A stretch of DNA of 64,000 bases, taken from Dyadobacter luticola. Its GTDB lineage: Bacteria; Bacteroidota; Bacteroidia; Cytophagales; Spirosomataceae. Made by a program: the position numbers and the translations under genes. The notes under the pieces were generated by a model. That model saw nothing but the letters and a program-made list of their open reading frames with translations, was not told the DNA's origin and ran no database searches. Below, piece after piece: positions 15,546 to 24,115 of this stretch; the stretch's first letter is position 1; every line of letters begins with the position of its first letter. The stretch covers positions 1,410,375 through 1,474,374 of the forward strand of contig NZ_VCEJ01000002.1 in the NCBI RefSeq assembly GCF_005860805.1. Direction: 5' to 3'.

Positions 15546-16931
15546 TCACCCCTTAAACATCCCCTCGTAATGTTTCGAGGGGAGCAGTATTGCGCCACTG
15601 GTCGAGTAGAACGATTGATCGGTCAGGTAAACGCCCTTTTGAGTTTTCACCCAGCTGCCGTCTGGCATCGGGAGGTAAGTCATGAGGCGGTCCCAGTTTT
15701 TGTAATATTGATGTCCGTTGGTTTCCTGCAAACCGATGGAAACGCCCGGGAAAGGCTGCAAACGGGCAGCGATGTTTTTATTCCAATCAACTAAAATCGG
15801 GTTGACAGTGAGGTCGGCGCAGAAGCAAGGGATTTTTTTCTCGTAGGCCAGCTGTGTGATTTTCATGGTCATACTCAGCGTTTTGGCGATGGCTTTTACC
15901 GCGATGGCCGAGTAGCCGAGCTCGATCCGGTGGGCGGCATCCTCAACGGTATGTGCACTTTCATCCGCTGCTACGCGCACGCCCAGATCTCCCACAAAAG
16001 CCTCGTTACTTTCTTCAAAAGGCTCTTCAATCACTGCGATCTGGTCAAATGCGCCGATCTTTTTGGCATGATCCAGAAAACGCAGCAACGTTTCCTTTTT
16101 CTCATAGCGGCCATTCATATCAAAATAATACGGAATTTTTCCACTCTGCGTGTAAGGCGTTTCGTAGTGCCCGATCGTTTTGTGCAGCGCCGTGAGGAAC
16201 GCAATGTCCTTTTCGATCATTTCCTGCTGGGTACCTGCCGCGCCTGTTTTTAATTTTAAGATAAAATAACCTTCATCCGCTGCCTGCTGGATCCGCTCCG
16301 GCGTAGTACCTACTGCAAATGAGGGGATACTCGCCACCTTCTCATGCCGGTATGACAACCCCGGCTTATAAGCCGCGGGGATCAGATCATCAAACTGCGT
16401 AATGTTGTTTTCGCCCGCATACAGCAACCACGCAGCATTGTCTACACACACCAACGCATTCAGCGCGAAGGTTTTACGTAAATCGGCGTTGCCTGTGATT
16501 TTCTTCCCATAAGCCAGCACTTCCGGCAGCATATCGTCCAGCAGCTGCACAGGATTGGTGAACGTTGTGTCTCTCAACATTTGCAAAGCCCGCTCGCTCA
16601 TGGCATACATCAACGCATTTCCCGCACTTTCGGAATGCGCCGCAAACACTTTTGAATCCGACCAAAGTACACCCTGCGTTCCCAAACCAACTTTCCGCAT
16701 ACCGGATTCCGATTCAAGCATCGCAATGCTCTGCCAGCTGTCGGTGATCGCGCTGCCTTTGAAACGGTACGGGTTCAGCGGCTCCCTTTCAAAATTCGAG
16801 TCGACATTTCTTATTTTGATCTTTTTCATAGTTGGTTCAAAAGGGTTGGGCAGTTTCGTAGCAGCACCGGCCATGGCGGCCAGGCTGGCTTGTTGCAAAA
16901 AAGTGCGGCGATCGAGGTTTGAATCCAGCAT
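15546..16931 (-). CDS. Tat-exported enolase-superfamily epimerase (mandelate racemase/MLE type)
   Basis: A 461-residue protein with an N-terminal twin-arginine signal (DRRTFLQQASLAAMAGAA). The barrel domain shows the KxK base in LKLK (near residue 228), metal ligands Asp in YYFDMNGRY, Glu in VIEEPFEE and Asp/Glu in AADES, and a later lysine in VKAIAKT. This residue set fits the muconate lactonizing/Ala-Glu epimerase branch. Databases often call such proteins L-alanine-DL-glutamate epimerase; the substrate here is not proven. It is transcribed downstream of a DapA-like aldolase, an epimerase and a transporter, suggesting a shared breakdown route. Confidence 0.8.
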   Translation of the reverse strand: MLDSNLDRRTFLQQASLAAMAGAATKLPNPFEPTMKKIKIRNVDSNFEREPLNPYRFKGSAITDSWQSIAMLESESGMRKVGLGTQGVLWSDSKVFAAHSESAGNALMYAMSERALQMLRDTTFTNPVQLLDDMLPEVLAYGKKITGNADLRKTFALNALVCVDNAAWLLYAGENNITQFDDLIPAAYKPGLSYRHEKVASIPSFAVGTTPERIQQAADEGYFILKLKTGAAGTQQEMIEKDIAFLTALHKTIGHYETPYTQSGKIPYYFDMNGRYEKKETLLRFLDHAKKIGAFDQIAVIEEPFEESNEAFVGDLGVRVAADESAHTVEDAAHRIELGYSAIAVKAIAKTLSMTMKITQLAYEKKIPCFCADLTVNPILVDWNKNIAARLQPFPGVSIGLQETNGHQYYKNWDRLMTYLPMPDGSWVKTQKGVYLTDQSFYSTSGAILLPSKHYEGMFKG

Positions 16932-17034
16932 TATAAAGCAGTTTTTATCCTAGTATCAAAGACTCCCGCACCGTCTTGTTACCCTGTAAATAAAAATCAG
17001 CTGACGCTAAACGAGCCAACTGATCGATTAAAAT

Positions 17035-18105
17035 TTAATTTCCCAAAAGACATCCTACGCGGTCTTTTTCAAGAAAAGCTTTTACAAATTGGTCATCAAC
17101 CAAATGCGGATAAGCCTCGATTACCCGCGTAATCTCCTCGAATTGCCCGGGCGAAAGTGTTTCCTTTGGATTCAATGTCCAGATTCCCTGCATCAGGCCC
17201 TGTCTCCGCAAAACTTCGTGCACGCCGGTAATACAGCCGTGAAACTGATGAGCCGGGTCGAAGATTGCCGCATTCATATCAGTCACTTCAGCGTTGATAC
17301 TCAGCATTTCAGAGAGGTTTTTGTCACCCTCGACACTTTCTTTGGTAAAATTGAGCAGCCGCACCGCCCGCTCCGTCCATACCGCCCAATGTCCGAGTAA
17401 ACCACCCACAAAGCGCTTTTCAACGGTTTTTTCATCAATATGAAAACGGAATGTTGTCAGCAGATCGGCGATAATGTTGTCGTCGTTGCCGGTGTAAAGC
17501 GCAATCTCGTTTTTCCTGGATGAGCTGCAAACCGCACGTACCACGTCCAGGGTTTGGTACCGGTTGAACGCCGCCACTTTGATGGCGTACACATTGGGTA
17601 TCTCTGCGAATTTTTGCCAGAAATCGTACGTGTAAACCCGCCCGCCAATCGCAGATTGCAAGTAAAAACCGAAGACGGGAATTACTTCCGAAACGGATTT
17701 AACGTGTGCAATAATCTCATCTTCTGAATGTTGCTTCCACGCAGCCATACTTACCAAGCCAAGATTATAACCATATTTCACGGCAATTTTCGCCTCTTGC
17801 AAAGCCTGGTCAGTCAGTCCGACGATACCGGCTACTTTGATAAAGGGTCGGTTGAGATTTGCTTTTTCAATTTCCTCAGCCGTAATCGCCAGCAGTTTCT
17901 CATACAAATTCACCTCCGGATCGCGGATTTCGAATTGGGTGGTATGCACGCCGATCGCAACACCTCCTGCGCCACTGGCAATATAATATCTGGTCAGCCG
18001 GCGCTGGCTGGGTTCGTCCAGTTGCAGATTTTCATTCAATGCAAGCGGGTGCGCCGGAATTGATGTGCCTTCGAGCAGCAGCTTTTTTATATCTTCTTTT
18101 AACAT
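17035..18105 (-). CDS. DapA-like dihydrodipicolinate synthase family aldolase
   Basis: A 356-residue class I aldolase-fold protein, longer than DapA (about 290). The region GGVAIGVHTTQFEIRDP corresponds to the GTTGE loop, and IKVAAFNRY near residue 192 holds the probable Schiff-base lysine. The usual YNxP tyrosine motif is altered to FYLQSAIGG near 148. It is therefore unlikely to make dihydrodipicolinate; a retro-aldol or lyase step on a keto acid is more likely (inference). It lies 11 bases after the epimerase/dehydratase gene and about 100 bases before the Tat-exported epimerase gene. Confidence 0.78.
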   Translation of the reverse strand: MLKEDIKKLLLEGTSIPAHPLALNENLQLDEPSQRRLTRYYIASGAGGVAIGVHTTQFEIRDPEVNLYEKLLAITAEEIEKANLNRPFIKVAGIVGLTDQALQEAKIAVKYGYNLGLVSMAAWKQHSEDEIIAHVKSVSEVIPVFGFYLQSAIGGRVYTYDFWQKFAEIPNVYAIKVAAFNRYQTLDVVRAVCSSSRKNEIALYTGNDDNIIADLLTTFRFHIDEKTVEKRFVGGLLGHWAVWTERAVRLLNFTKESVEGDKNLSEMLSINAEVTDMNAAIFDPAHQFHGCITGVHEVLRRQGLMQGIWTLNPKETLSPGQFEEITRVIEAYPHLVDDQFVKAFLEKDRVGCLLGN

Positions 18106-18116
18106 GTTTTTTGAAA

Positions 18117-19133
18117 TTAAAACTGACCTTTCCGCTCCTGAAAATGCGTCGGTTTGTTAATCGTTTTCCCGCCTTCCAGCAACCACCGCGCCGTGATACC
18201 GATCATTTCCTTCAATGTGGTACGCGGGTAACCGAAAAGCCGGAAAGATTCGGCAGCATTACTTAACAAGGCGGTAGGTTGCTCCTCCCCTATAAATTGG
18301 GGTTCGATCTGAAAAATCTGACCGAATTCCTTCGCCAGCCACCGCAGGGACACCGTTTCAGGGCCGGTAATGTTAAGCAATTTCGCTGGTGCTTCGCAAT
18401 GCAGCAGCGAGCGGATCGCCATTTCGTTGGCATCGCCCTGCCAGATCACATTCACGTGGCCCATATTCACATTGATCGGCTTGCTGTTCAGAACCGATTT
18501 GGCGATTTCCAGCAGCACGCCATATTTGAAATCGATCGCATAATTGAGCCTGTAAATCAGCAGCGGCGTGCCATAAACCGACGAAAAATACTGGAACATC
18601 CGCTCTCTGCCCAGGCACGACTGCCCATACTCACCTACCGGGTCCGGCCGGGTTTCCTCGGTGGCGCCGCCAGAATGTACCGGTGTGAACGGATAAACAT
18701 TGCCGGTAGAATAAACCACAATATTTGATTTCCTGAATTTCTCCGCTACCCGACCCGGCAGATACGCATTCATCGCCCAAGTGTAAGGCTCATTATTGGA
18801 AGTGCCAAACTTGGTACCGGCGAGGTACAGCACATTCTCAACTTCCGGCAAATCCTGTAATTGACTATCATCCAGAATGTTGGCTGTGATTGTTTCGATT
18901 CCGTCAGCATTCAGTTCCGCGGTAATTCCTTCTTCACTAAATCTTGAAACTGCAATTACGCGCTTGCCCAGTCCTGCGCGGTCGATCGCCTGCTTGGCCA
19001 GCCTGCAAATGCTTGGACCGATTTTCCCGCCAGCGCCGAGCACCATGATATCGCCCTCGATCCGCTTCATATCTTCGATCAGCGCGTCGGACGGTTTCAG
19101 CCATTTTTCTTCCAAAGTTTCCGATATGTCCAT
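18117..19133 (-). CDS. NAD-dependent epimerase/dehydratase family protein
   Basis: A 338-residue extended short-chain dehydrogenase. The nucleotide motif appears as MVLGAGGKIGPSICRLA (about residues 31-47; GxGGxxG), NVLYLAGTKFG replaces the usual NVIHLAG strand, and YSTGNVYPF followed by EYGQSCLGRERMF supplies Ser/Tyr near the catalytic site (YxxxCxxxE rather than YxxxK, as the lysine position is changed). That departure makes the catalytic mechanism uncertain. Its stop-start junction with the transporter gene overlaps by one base, so the two are coupled. Confidence 0.75.
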   Translation of the reverse strand: MDISETLEEKWLKPSDALIEDMKRIEGDIMVLGAGGKIGPSICRLAKQAIDRAGLGKRVIAVSRFSEEGITAELNADGIETITANILDDSQLQDLPEVENVLYLAGTKFGTSNNEPYTWAMNAYLPGRVAEKFRKSNIVVYSTGNVYPFTPVHSGGATEETRPDPVGEYGQSCLGRERMFQYFSSVYGTPLLIYRLNYAIDFKYGVLLEIAKSVLNSKPINVNMGHVNVIWQGDANEMAIRSLLHCEAPAKLLNITGPETVSLRWLAKEFGQIFQIEPQFIGEEQPTALLSNAAESFRLFGYPRTTLKEMIGITARWLLEGGKTINKPTHFQERKGQF

Positions 19134-20365
19134 TATTTGAAAAGTGGATTATTGAAGAATATTTCTTTTGAGTTGACGACGGCGAGTGAGAAAATAATGA
19201 TCAGGCCTAGCCCAGCCGCAATTTTGACGAACGTACTATTCACTTTGTCACCCATGATCTTTTTATCATTCGCCACGAGGTACATGACCGTTCCAATAAA
19301 TGGCACCACGAAAATGGTCACGCTCTGAGCAAAAACGATTAGTTCCAGGGGCAATTTCCCGAACCTTACCGCAATTGACGCACCTATCACCATCACCAAT
19401 GCTACGAGATAGCGAACCTGTTTGGACGAAAAATTGCTTCCTAAACCCAGCGCATCCCCCAGCAAAGTGCCGCCAACCGATGCATTACCGATCACCGAAG
19501 AAAATGCCGCTCCGAAAAGCCCGATCAGAAAAACGGCCGAAGCATTACTTCCGAACAAAGGTTCCAGTGCCTTGGCCATATCCGATGCCGAGTTCACCTG
19601 GATACCTTTTGGTTTGAGGATCGCGGCGGCGCAAACAATGACAATGAAACACATGACGCCAAGCAGGATAATGCCGGTGGTACTGTCGTTCTTTTCATAT
19701 TTCAGCGCCGGGTTTACCCTGATCCGCTCCTGAATGAGATAAGCCTGGTAGAGCGCGCCCACGATGGAAAAACAGGATGCCGTAAATGCGATGATCAGAC
19801 CGGTAGAGCCAGCCGGTATTTGCGGCGTGACGACACCTTTCACCATTTCAGCGGCATCGGGGCTGGCGTTGAAAAATGTGGTAATAAATGAAAAGAGCAT
19901 GATGACGATCAGAAAAATCATCGTCTTTTCGAGTACCGGATAAAAGCTTCTGAAAAAAAGCAGGCAGATGGCGAGCAGGTTGAAAAATATGATCCAGGGA
20001 ATATTGGATGTATGAAAAAGCTCTCCGGCCGCTACGCCTACACCTACTGAGTTACCTGCCTGAAATGAGGTAGCCACCAGGAAAACACCGATTCCCATCG
20101 CCACGCCAGCCCAATTCCCCCACTTTCCTCTGACCGTGGCAAGTAATGATTGCTCGGTTGCGCCGCCAATCCGCGTGGCCATCCCAGTGAAAATCGCCAT
20201 GAAGAAAATGGCCGCGACCACCAGCCAGAGCAGCGAGTAACCGTAAAGCGCGCCCATTTTTGACGTAATGGTGAGCTTACTTGGTCCGAAAACCAGTGCT
20301 GCCGTGATCATTCCCGGCCCCAGCGACCGCAGCCAGCGGAGCACGCCTGATGTAGATTTTTCCAA
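19133..20365 (-). CDS. Nramp-family transporter without the canonical metal-binding motifs
   Basis: A LeuT-fold protein with about 11 membrane helices, aligning to Nramp from GPGMITAALVFGPSKLTI onward. In helix 1 the DPGN motif is replaced by GPSK, and in helix 6 the MPH motif is replaced by VGA within FSIVGALYQAYL. Both motifs bind Mn/Fe in true Nramp proteins. Function as a metal transporter is therefore doubtful; its operon suggests uptake of the compound degraded by its neighbours (inference). The frame opens at 20470, but a promoter at 20427-20458 lies inside that extension, so TTG 20365, giving 410 residues of normal length, is preferred. Confidence 0.75.
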   Translation of the reverse strand: MEKSTSGVLRWLRSLGPGMITAALVFGPSKLTITSKMGALYGYSLLWLVVAAIFFMAIFTGMATRIGGATEQSLLATVRGKWGNWAGVAMGIGVFLVATSFQAGNSVGVGVAAGELFHTSNIPWIIFFNLLAICLLFFRSFYPVLEKTMIFLIVIMLFSFITTFFNASPDAAEMVKGVVTPQIPAGSTGLIIAFTASCFSIVGALYQAYLIQERIRVNPALKYEKNDSTTGIILLGVMCFIVIVCAAAILKPKGIQVNSASDMAKALEPLFGSNASAVFLIGLFGAAFSSVIGNASVGGTLLGDALGLGSNFSSKQVRYLVALVMVIGASIAVRFGKLPLELIVFAQSVTIFVVPFIGTVMYLVANDKKIMGDKVNSTFVKIAAGLGLIIIFSLAVVNSKEIFFNNPLFK

Positions 20366-20411
20366 AGTAAAAGTGATGGGTTTAGGATAGACAAGAATGC
20401 AATTTCGGGCG

Positions 20412-20421
20412 ACGTGCACGT
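20412..20421. promoter_or_regulatory. Perfect palindrome at the probable transcription start of the catabolic cluster
   Basis: ACGTGCACGT is a perfect ten-base palindrome, continued by ACACGT, just downstream of the -7 box of the minus-strand promoter. Its position fits an operator for a repressor. Confidence 0.35.
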
Positions 20422-20426
20422 ACACG

Positions 20427-20458
20427 TAAATATATTGTTCATTTTTCAAATCTCGCAA
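20427..20458 (-). promoter_or_regulatory. Promoter of the catabolic cluster
   Basis: On the minus strand TTG (20458-20456) is followed after 21 bases by TATATTTA (20434-20427), close to the TTTG / TAnnTTTG promoter of Bacteroidota. It lies inside the 5' extension of the transporter reading frame and so helps to reject the ATG at 20470. Confidence 0.5.
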
Positions 20459-20503
20459 TACCCATATCATTGTTGTTTAAAAATGTAAGAAAACCAGCAG
20501 ATA

Positions 20504-20536
20504 TTTGGTTAGAATCTTTCCTGACCGCTACTTTAT
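20504..20536 (+). promoter_or_regulatory. Promoter of the YdjC-type deacetylase gene
   Basis: TTTG (20504-20507) and TACTTTAT (20529-20536) with a 21-base spacer. The ATG at 20543 would be at or within a few bases of the transcription start, so the message may be leaderless. Confidence 0.45.
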
Positions 20537-20542
20537 GGAGAT

Positions 20543-21391
20543 ATGAAAACATTCTTTCTCTCTGCATTTTTGCTGGCAGCAAGCCTCACGTCTTTTTCTC
20601 AAACCAAAGCGCCCCGCCTGATCGTCCGCGGCGATGATATGGGTTACTCGCATTCGGGGAATCTGGCTTTGATCAAATGTTCAAAAGAAGGTTTTCAAAC
20701 GTCCATCGAGATCATTGTGCCGTCGCCCTGGTTTCCGGAAGCGGTAAAAATGCTGAATGAAAACCCGCAGATTGATGTCGGGATACATTTGGCAATCACC
20801 AGTGAGTGGGATAATGTGAAGTGGCGGCCGGTTTCGGAATGTCCTAGTCTGCGCGATGAGGATGGCTATTTTTACCCGATGATCCACCCCAATAAAAACT
20901 ATCCGAAGCGGGCGATTAAAGACAATGACTGGAAAATCGCTGATGTGGAAAAGGAATTCCGGGCGCAGATTGAACTGGCGTTGAAAAAATTACCGCGCAT
21001 CAGTCACGTTTCGGCGCACATGGGCTGTACAGGTATCTCGCCGGAAGTAAAAGCTCTAACCAAAAAATTGGCGCAGGAATATAAAATCCCGATCGACGCC
21101 GAACCGGCAGTGAGCTACGCCGGCTATGACGGGCCGCACAAAACGCCGGAGCAAAAAGTGGCGAGTTTCATCAAAATGCTGGATAAGCTGGAACCCGGTA
21201 AAAGTTACCTTTTCGTAGATCATCCTGGCCTCGACGATGCAGAGTTACAGGCAATTCACCACATTGGATACGAAGACGTGGCGCAGGACCGGCAGGGCGT
21301 GACGGATCTTTTTACCAGTAAAAAAGTGAAAGACGCCATACAGAAGAAAGGTGTTGTTTTAATCACCTATAAAGACTTGGCCGGTCAATAG
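20543..21391 (+). CDS. Exported ChbG/YdjC-type carbohydrate deacetylase
   Basis: A 282-residue protein with a signal peptide (MKTFFLSAFLLAASLTSFSQ). The family motifs are RGDDMGYSHSGN (the metal-binding Asp-Asp pair near residue 33), VGIHLAITSEW (His of the metal site), and SHVSAHMG near 155 with a further His. YdjC/ChbG enzymes remove acetyl groups from small amino sugars. Here it is likely periplasmic, acting on an unidentified acetylated compound. It diverges from the 15546-20365 cluster and may share its regulation (inference). Confidence 0.82.
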   Translation: MKTFFLSAFLLAASLTSFSQTKAPRLIVRGDDMGYSHSGNLALIKCSKEGFQTSIEIIVPSPWFPEAVKMLNENPQIDVGIHLAITSEWDNVKWRPVSECPSLRDEDGYFYPMIHPNKNYPKRAIKDNDWKIADVEKEFRAQIELALKKLPRISHVSAHMGCTGISPEVKALTKKLAQEYKIPIDAEPAVSYAGYDGPHKTPEQKVASFIKMLDKLEPGKSYLFVDHPGLDDAELQAIHHIGYEDVAQDRQGVTDLFTSKKVKDAIQKKGVVLITYKDLAGQ

Positions 21392-21481
21392 GCACATCCA
21401 TCCCCGTTATTTACGCCTTTGTCATAAAAAGCTTTCCGGGAAATAAGTATTGGGACAAATTTGTGGTATCAATAACAAACC

Positions 21482-24052
21482 ATGAAAATGTCAAAATTTC
21501 TGCTCACTGCTATTATTGTTCTTGCGACCCTCCTTACACCTGCTTTTGCCCAGTTTCCTGGCGGCGGCGGTGCGTCGCAGCCCAAAGCGCTTCCTGGCAC
21601 GGCGGGTGATCAAACCCCGAAAGGTACTTCTAAAATTTCCGGCTCCATTGTAGATTCAGCCTCGACCAAAGGCATTGAATTTGTGAGCGTTGCGCTTTAC
21701 AGCAAAACGAGCGGCCAGGCCGTGGACGGTACTGTGGCCGACGAAAAAGGAAAATTTACATTGACCAAACTGCCAGCCGGCGACTACAAAGTGCTGGTAT
21801 CTTTTATTGGTTATGCCAACAAAACCATCGATAACATCAGCCTTGGAAAAGGTCAGGAGCTGGACCTGGGCGTAGTTACGCTTGCTTCCAACACCAAAAC
21901 ATTAAATGAGGTAACGGTTACCGGCCAAGCTGCTTTGATCGAAGAAAAAGTGGACCGACTGGTTTACAATGCTGAAAAAGACATTACCGCAAAAGGTGGC
22001 GACGCGACGGACATTCTGCGTAAAGTACCGCTTTTGACGGTCGATCTGGATGGAAATGTCTCCCTCCGAGGCAGCCAGAATATCCGGGTGTTGATCAATA
22101 ATAAGCCTAGTACGATCATCGCAAACAGTGTTGCCGATGCTTTGAAGCAGATTCCTGCGGACCAGATCAAATCGGTGGAAGTGATTACAAGCCCGTCGGC
22201 CAAATACGATGCGGAAGGTTCGGGCGGTATCATTAATATTATTACCAAGAAAAACAGCTTGCAGGGCCTGAACCTGAATGTGGATGCGGGTGTGGGTAAC
22301 AGAGGTTCGATGCTATCTTTAAATGGCGGTTACCGCAAAGGAAAAGCGGGTGTTACGCTCGGCGGATTTGGTCGCGGGATTTATAATACCATAACCAAAA
22401 CTTCATTGGAACAAACCAGTACCGTAAACAATATGACTACGAAAACAATCCAGACCGGCGACGGCAGCAGCCATGGACTTTTCGGAAATTATAACCTGGG
22501 TTTTGATTACGATCTGGCTAAAAACCAAAGTCTTACGGCGGGTGTGAAATATGGCGTGCGGAATTTCAGCAACCAGCAGGATCTGATGACGCGGCTCATG
22601 AAAACCGGCTCGACGGATTTTACCAGCACCCGTAATGTGGATGCGAAAAATAACTCTGGAACCGTGGACGTGAATATCGATTACCTGCATACTTTCAAAC
22701 CGCAGCAGGAATGGAGCATTTCAACATTGTACAGTCGCAACGATTTGACAAACGATTTTGACGCAGACCTGCTCAACGGCAGCCGCGAACTGACCGGACG
22801 CCAGCGTAACCTGAACAAAAGCGTAAACCAGGAATACACTTTACAAACAGATTACCAGACGCCTATCAAGAAAAACCAACTGCTGGAATTTGGTGGAAAA
22901 GCGATTTTCCGTGAAGTAAAAAGTGCTTACAGCTTCCTCATCGCGGAACCTACCGGCGACTTCCGTCCTGAAACCGACCAGCCAGCCGGTGACCTGACTT
23001 ATCACCAAAACATTGCAGCGGGTTACTCCTCTTACACTTATACGACCAAAAAACGCTACACATTAAAAGGCGGCTTGCGTTATGAGCATACGTTTATTGA
23101 TGCAAGTACAAACGAAGGAACCGTGGGTGTAGGAAATTACGGCGTGCTGGTACCGAGTGTGAATGCTTCTAAAACATTCAAAGGTACTACCCTGAAACTG
23201 GGTTATAACCGCCGAATCCAGCGTCCGGGCTTGCAGCAGCTTAACCCGAACTTCAATTCGGCCAACCCGCAGAACATTACCATCGGTAACCCCGAGCTGA
23301 GACCTGAGTTGACCAATAACTTTGAGCTGGGATTGAGCAAAAACATCAAGAAAACGTTTGTAAATGCGACCTTCTTCGGCCGGGTGACAAATAACGCGAT
23401 CAGCCAGGTACGTCAACCTTCGGATACTTTGGCGGGTGCTATCGTGACCACTTACCAAAACATTGGAAAGCAGCACGCTTATGGTACCAACCTTTTTGCA
23501 AATGTGGCTGTGACTACCAAGATCAATGTCGGGATCTTTGCAAATGCATTTTATACTACGCTGACGGGACTTTCTCTCGGATCAGACGGTAAGTCGGAAG
23601 AGATCAAAAACGACGGTTTCAATGTCAGCGGTGGGGTTTTCTCGCAGGCTACTTTCGGAAACGGCTGGGGCGCGCAGGCTTTCGGGTTTATGCAGGGTAA
23701 CCAGGTGCAGTTGCAGGGGATGCAGGGTGGTTTCGGATTTTATACCGTAGGTGTGAAAAAGGAATTCAACAACAAAAAAGGAAGCGTTGGTCTTGCAGCT
23801 GAAAACTTCCTGAGCAAACGATACAACATTCACACGAGCCTGAACTCGGCACAGTTTAATCAGGTCAACGATGTATACCTTTATAATAGAGGCGTCAGGC
23901 TGACCTTCACTTATAAAATCGGAAAAATGACGATGGATGCGCCGAAGAAAAGAGCTAAGTCTGTCAGCAATGACGACGTGAAGAGCGATGGCCAACAGTC
24001 TGGCGGTGGCGGAGGTGGCGGCCAGGGCGGCGGCGGCAACGCACCCCGGTAG
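21482..24052 (+). CDS. Outer-membrane beta-barrel receptor with carboxypeptidase-regulatory and plug domains
   Basis: An 856-residue protein: signal peptide ending at AFAQ, a glycine-rich stretch, a CarboxypepD_reg-like domain (about residues 55-130, starting KISGSIVDSASTKGIEFVSV), a TonB-type plug (about 140-255, with VEVITSPSAKYDAEGSGGII), then a large beta-barrel of the OMP_b-brl_3 type. The C-terminus is a run of Gly/Gln. Such receptors import or bind oligomers; no SusD partner is adjacent, so the ligand is open. A LolA-like gene follows. Confidence 0.85.
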   Translation: MKMSKFLLTAIIVLATLLTPAFAQFPGGGGASQPKALPGTAGDQTPKGTSKISGSIVDSASTKGIEFVSVALYSKTSGQAVDGTVADEKGKFTLTKLPAGDYKVLVSFIGYANKTIDNISLGKGQELDLGVVTLASNTKTLNEVTVTGQAALIEEKVDRLVYNAEKDITAKGGDATDILRKVPLLTVDLDGNVSLRGSQNIRVLINNKPSTIIANSVADALKQIPADQIKSVEVITSPSAKYDAEGSGGIINIITKKNSLQGLNLNVDAGVGNRGSMLSLNGGYRKGKAGVTLGGFGRGIYNTITKTSLEQTSTVNNMTTKTIQTGDGSSHGLFGNYNLGFDYDLAKNQSLTAGVKYGVRNFSNQQDLMTRLMKTGSTDFTSTRNVDAKNNSGTVDVNIDYLHTFKPQQEWSISTLYSRNDLTNDFDADLLNGSRELTGRQRNLNKSVNQEYTLQTDYQTPIKKNQLLEFGGKAIFREVKSAYSFLIAEPTGDFRPETDQPAGDLTYHQNIAAGYSSYTYTTKKRYTLKGGLRYEHTFIDASTNEGTVGVGNYGVLVPSVNASKTFKGTTLKLGYNRRIQRPGLQQLNPNFNSANPQNITIGNPELRPELTNNFELGLSKNIKKTFVNATFFGRVTNNAISQVRQPSDTLAGAIVTTYQNIGKQHAYGTNLFANVAVTTKINVGIFANAFYTTLTGLSLGSDGKSEEIKNDGFNVSGGVFSQATFGNGWGAQAFGFMQGNQVQLQGMQGGFGFYTVGVKKEFNNKKGSVGLAAENFLSKRYNIHTSLNSAQFNQVNDVYLYNRGVRLTFTYKIGKMTMDAPKKRAKSVSNDDVKSDGQQSGGGGGGGQGGGGNAPR

Positions 24053-24115
24053 TTAATTGACCAACATTACTTTGATACTCACAAAACTACATTTTAACGC
24101 ATATCTGACTTATTT

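Noticed and set aside
19133-20470. Start of the Nramp-like gene at ATG 20470
   Set aside because: The 35-residue extension has no family match and contains the promoter at 20427-20458; TTG 20365 gives the normal length.
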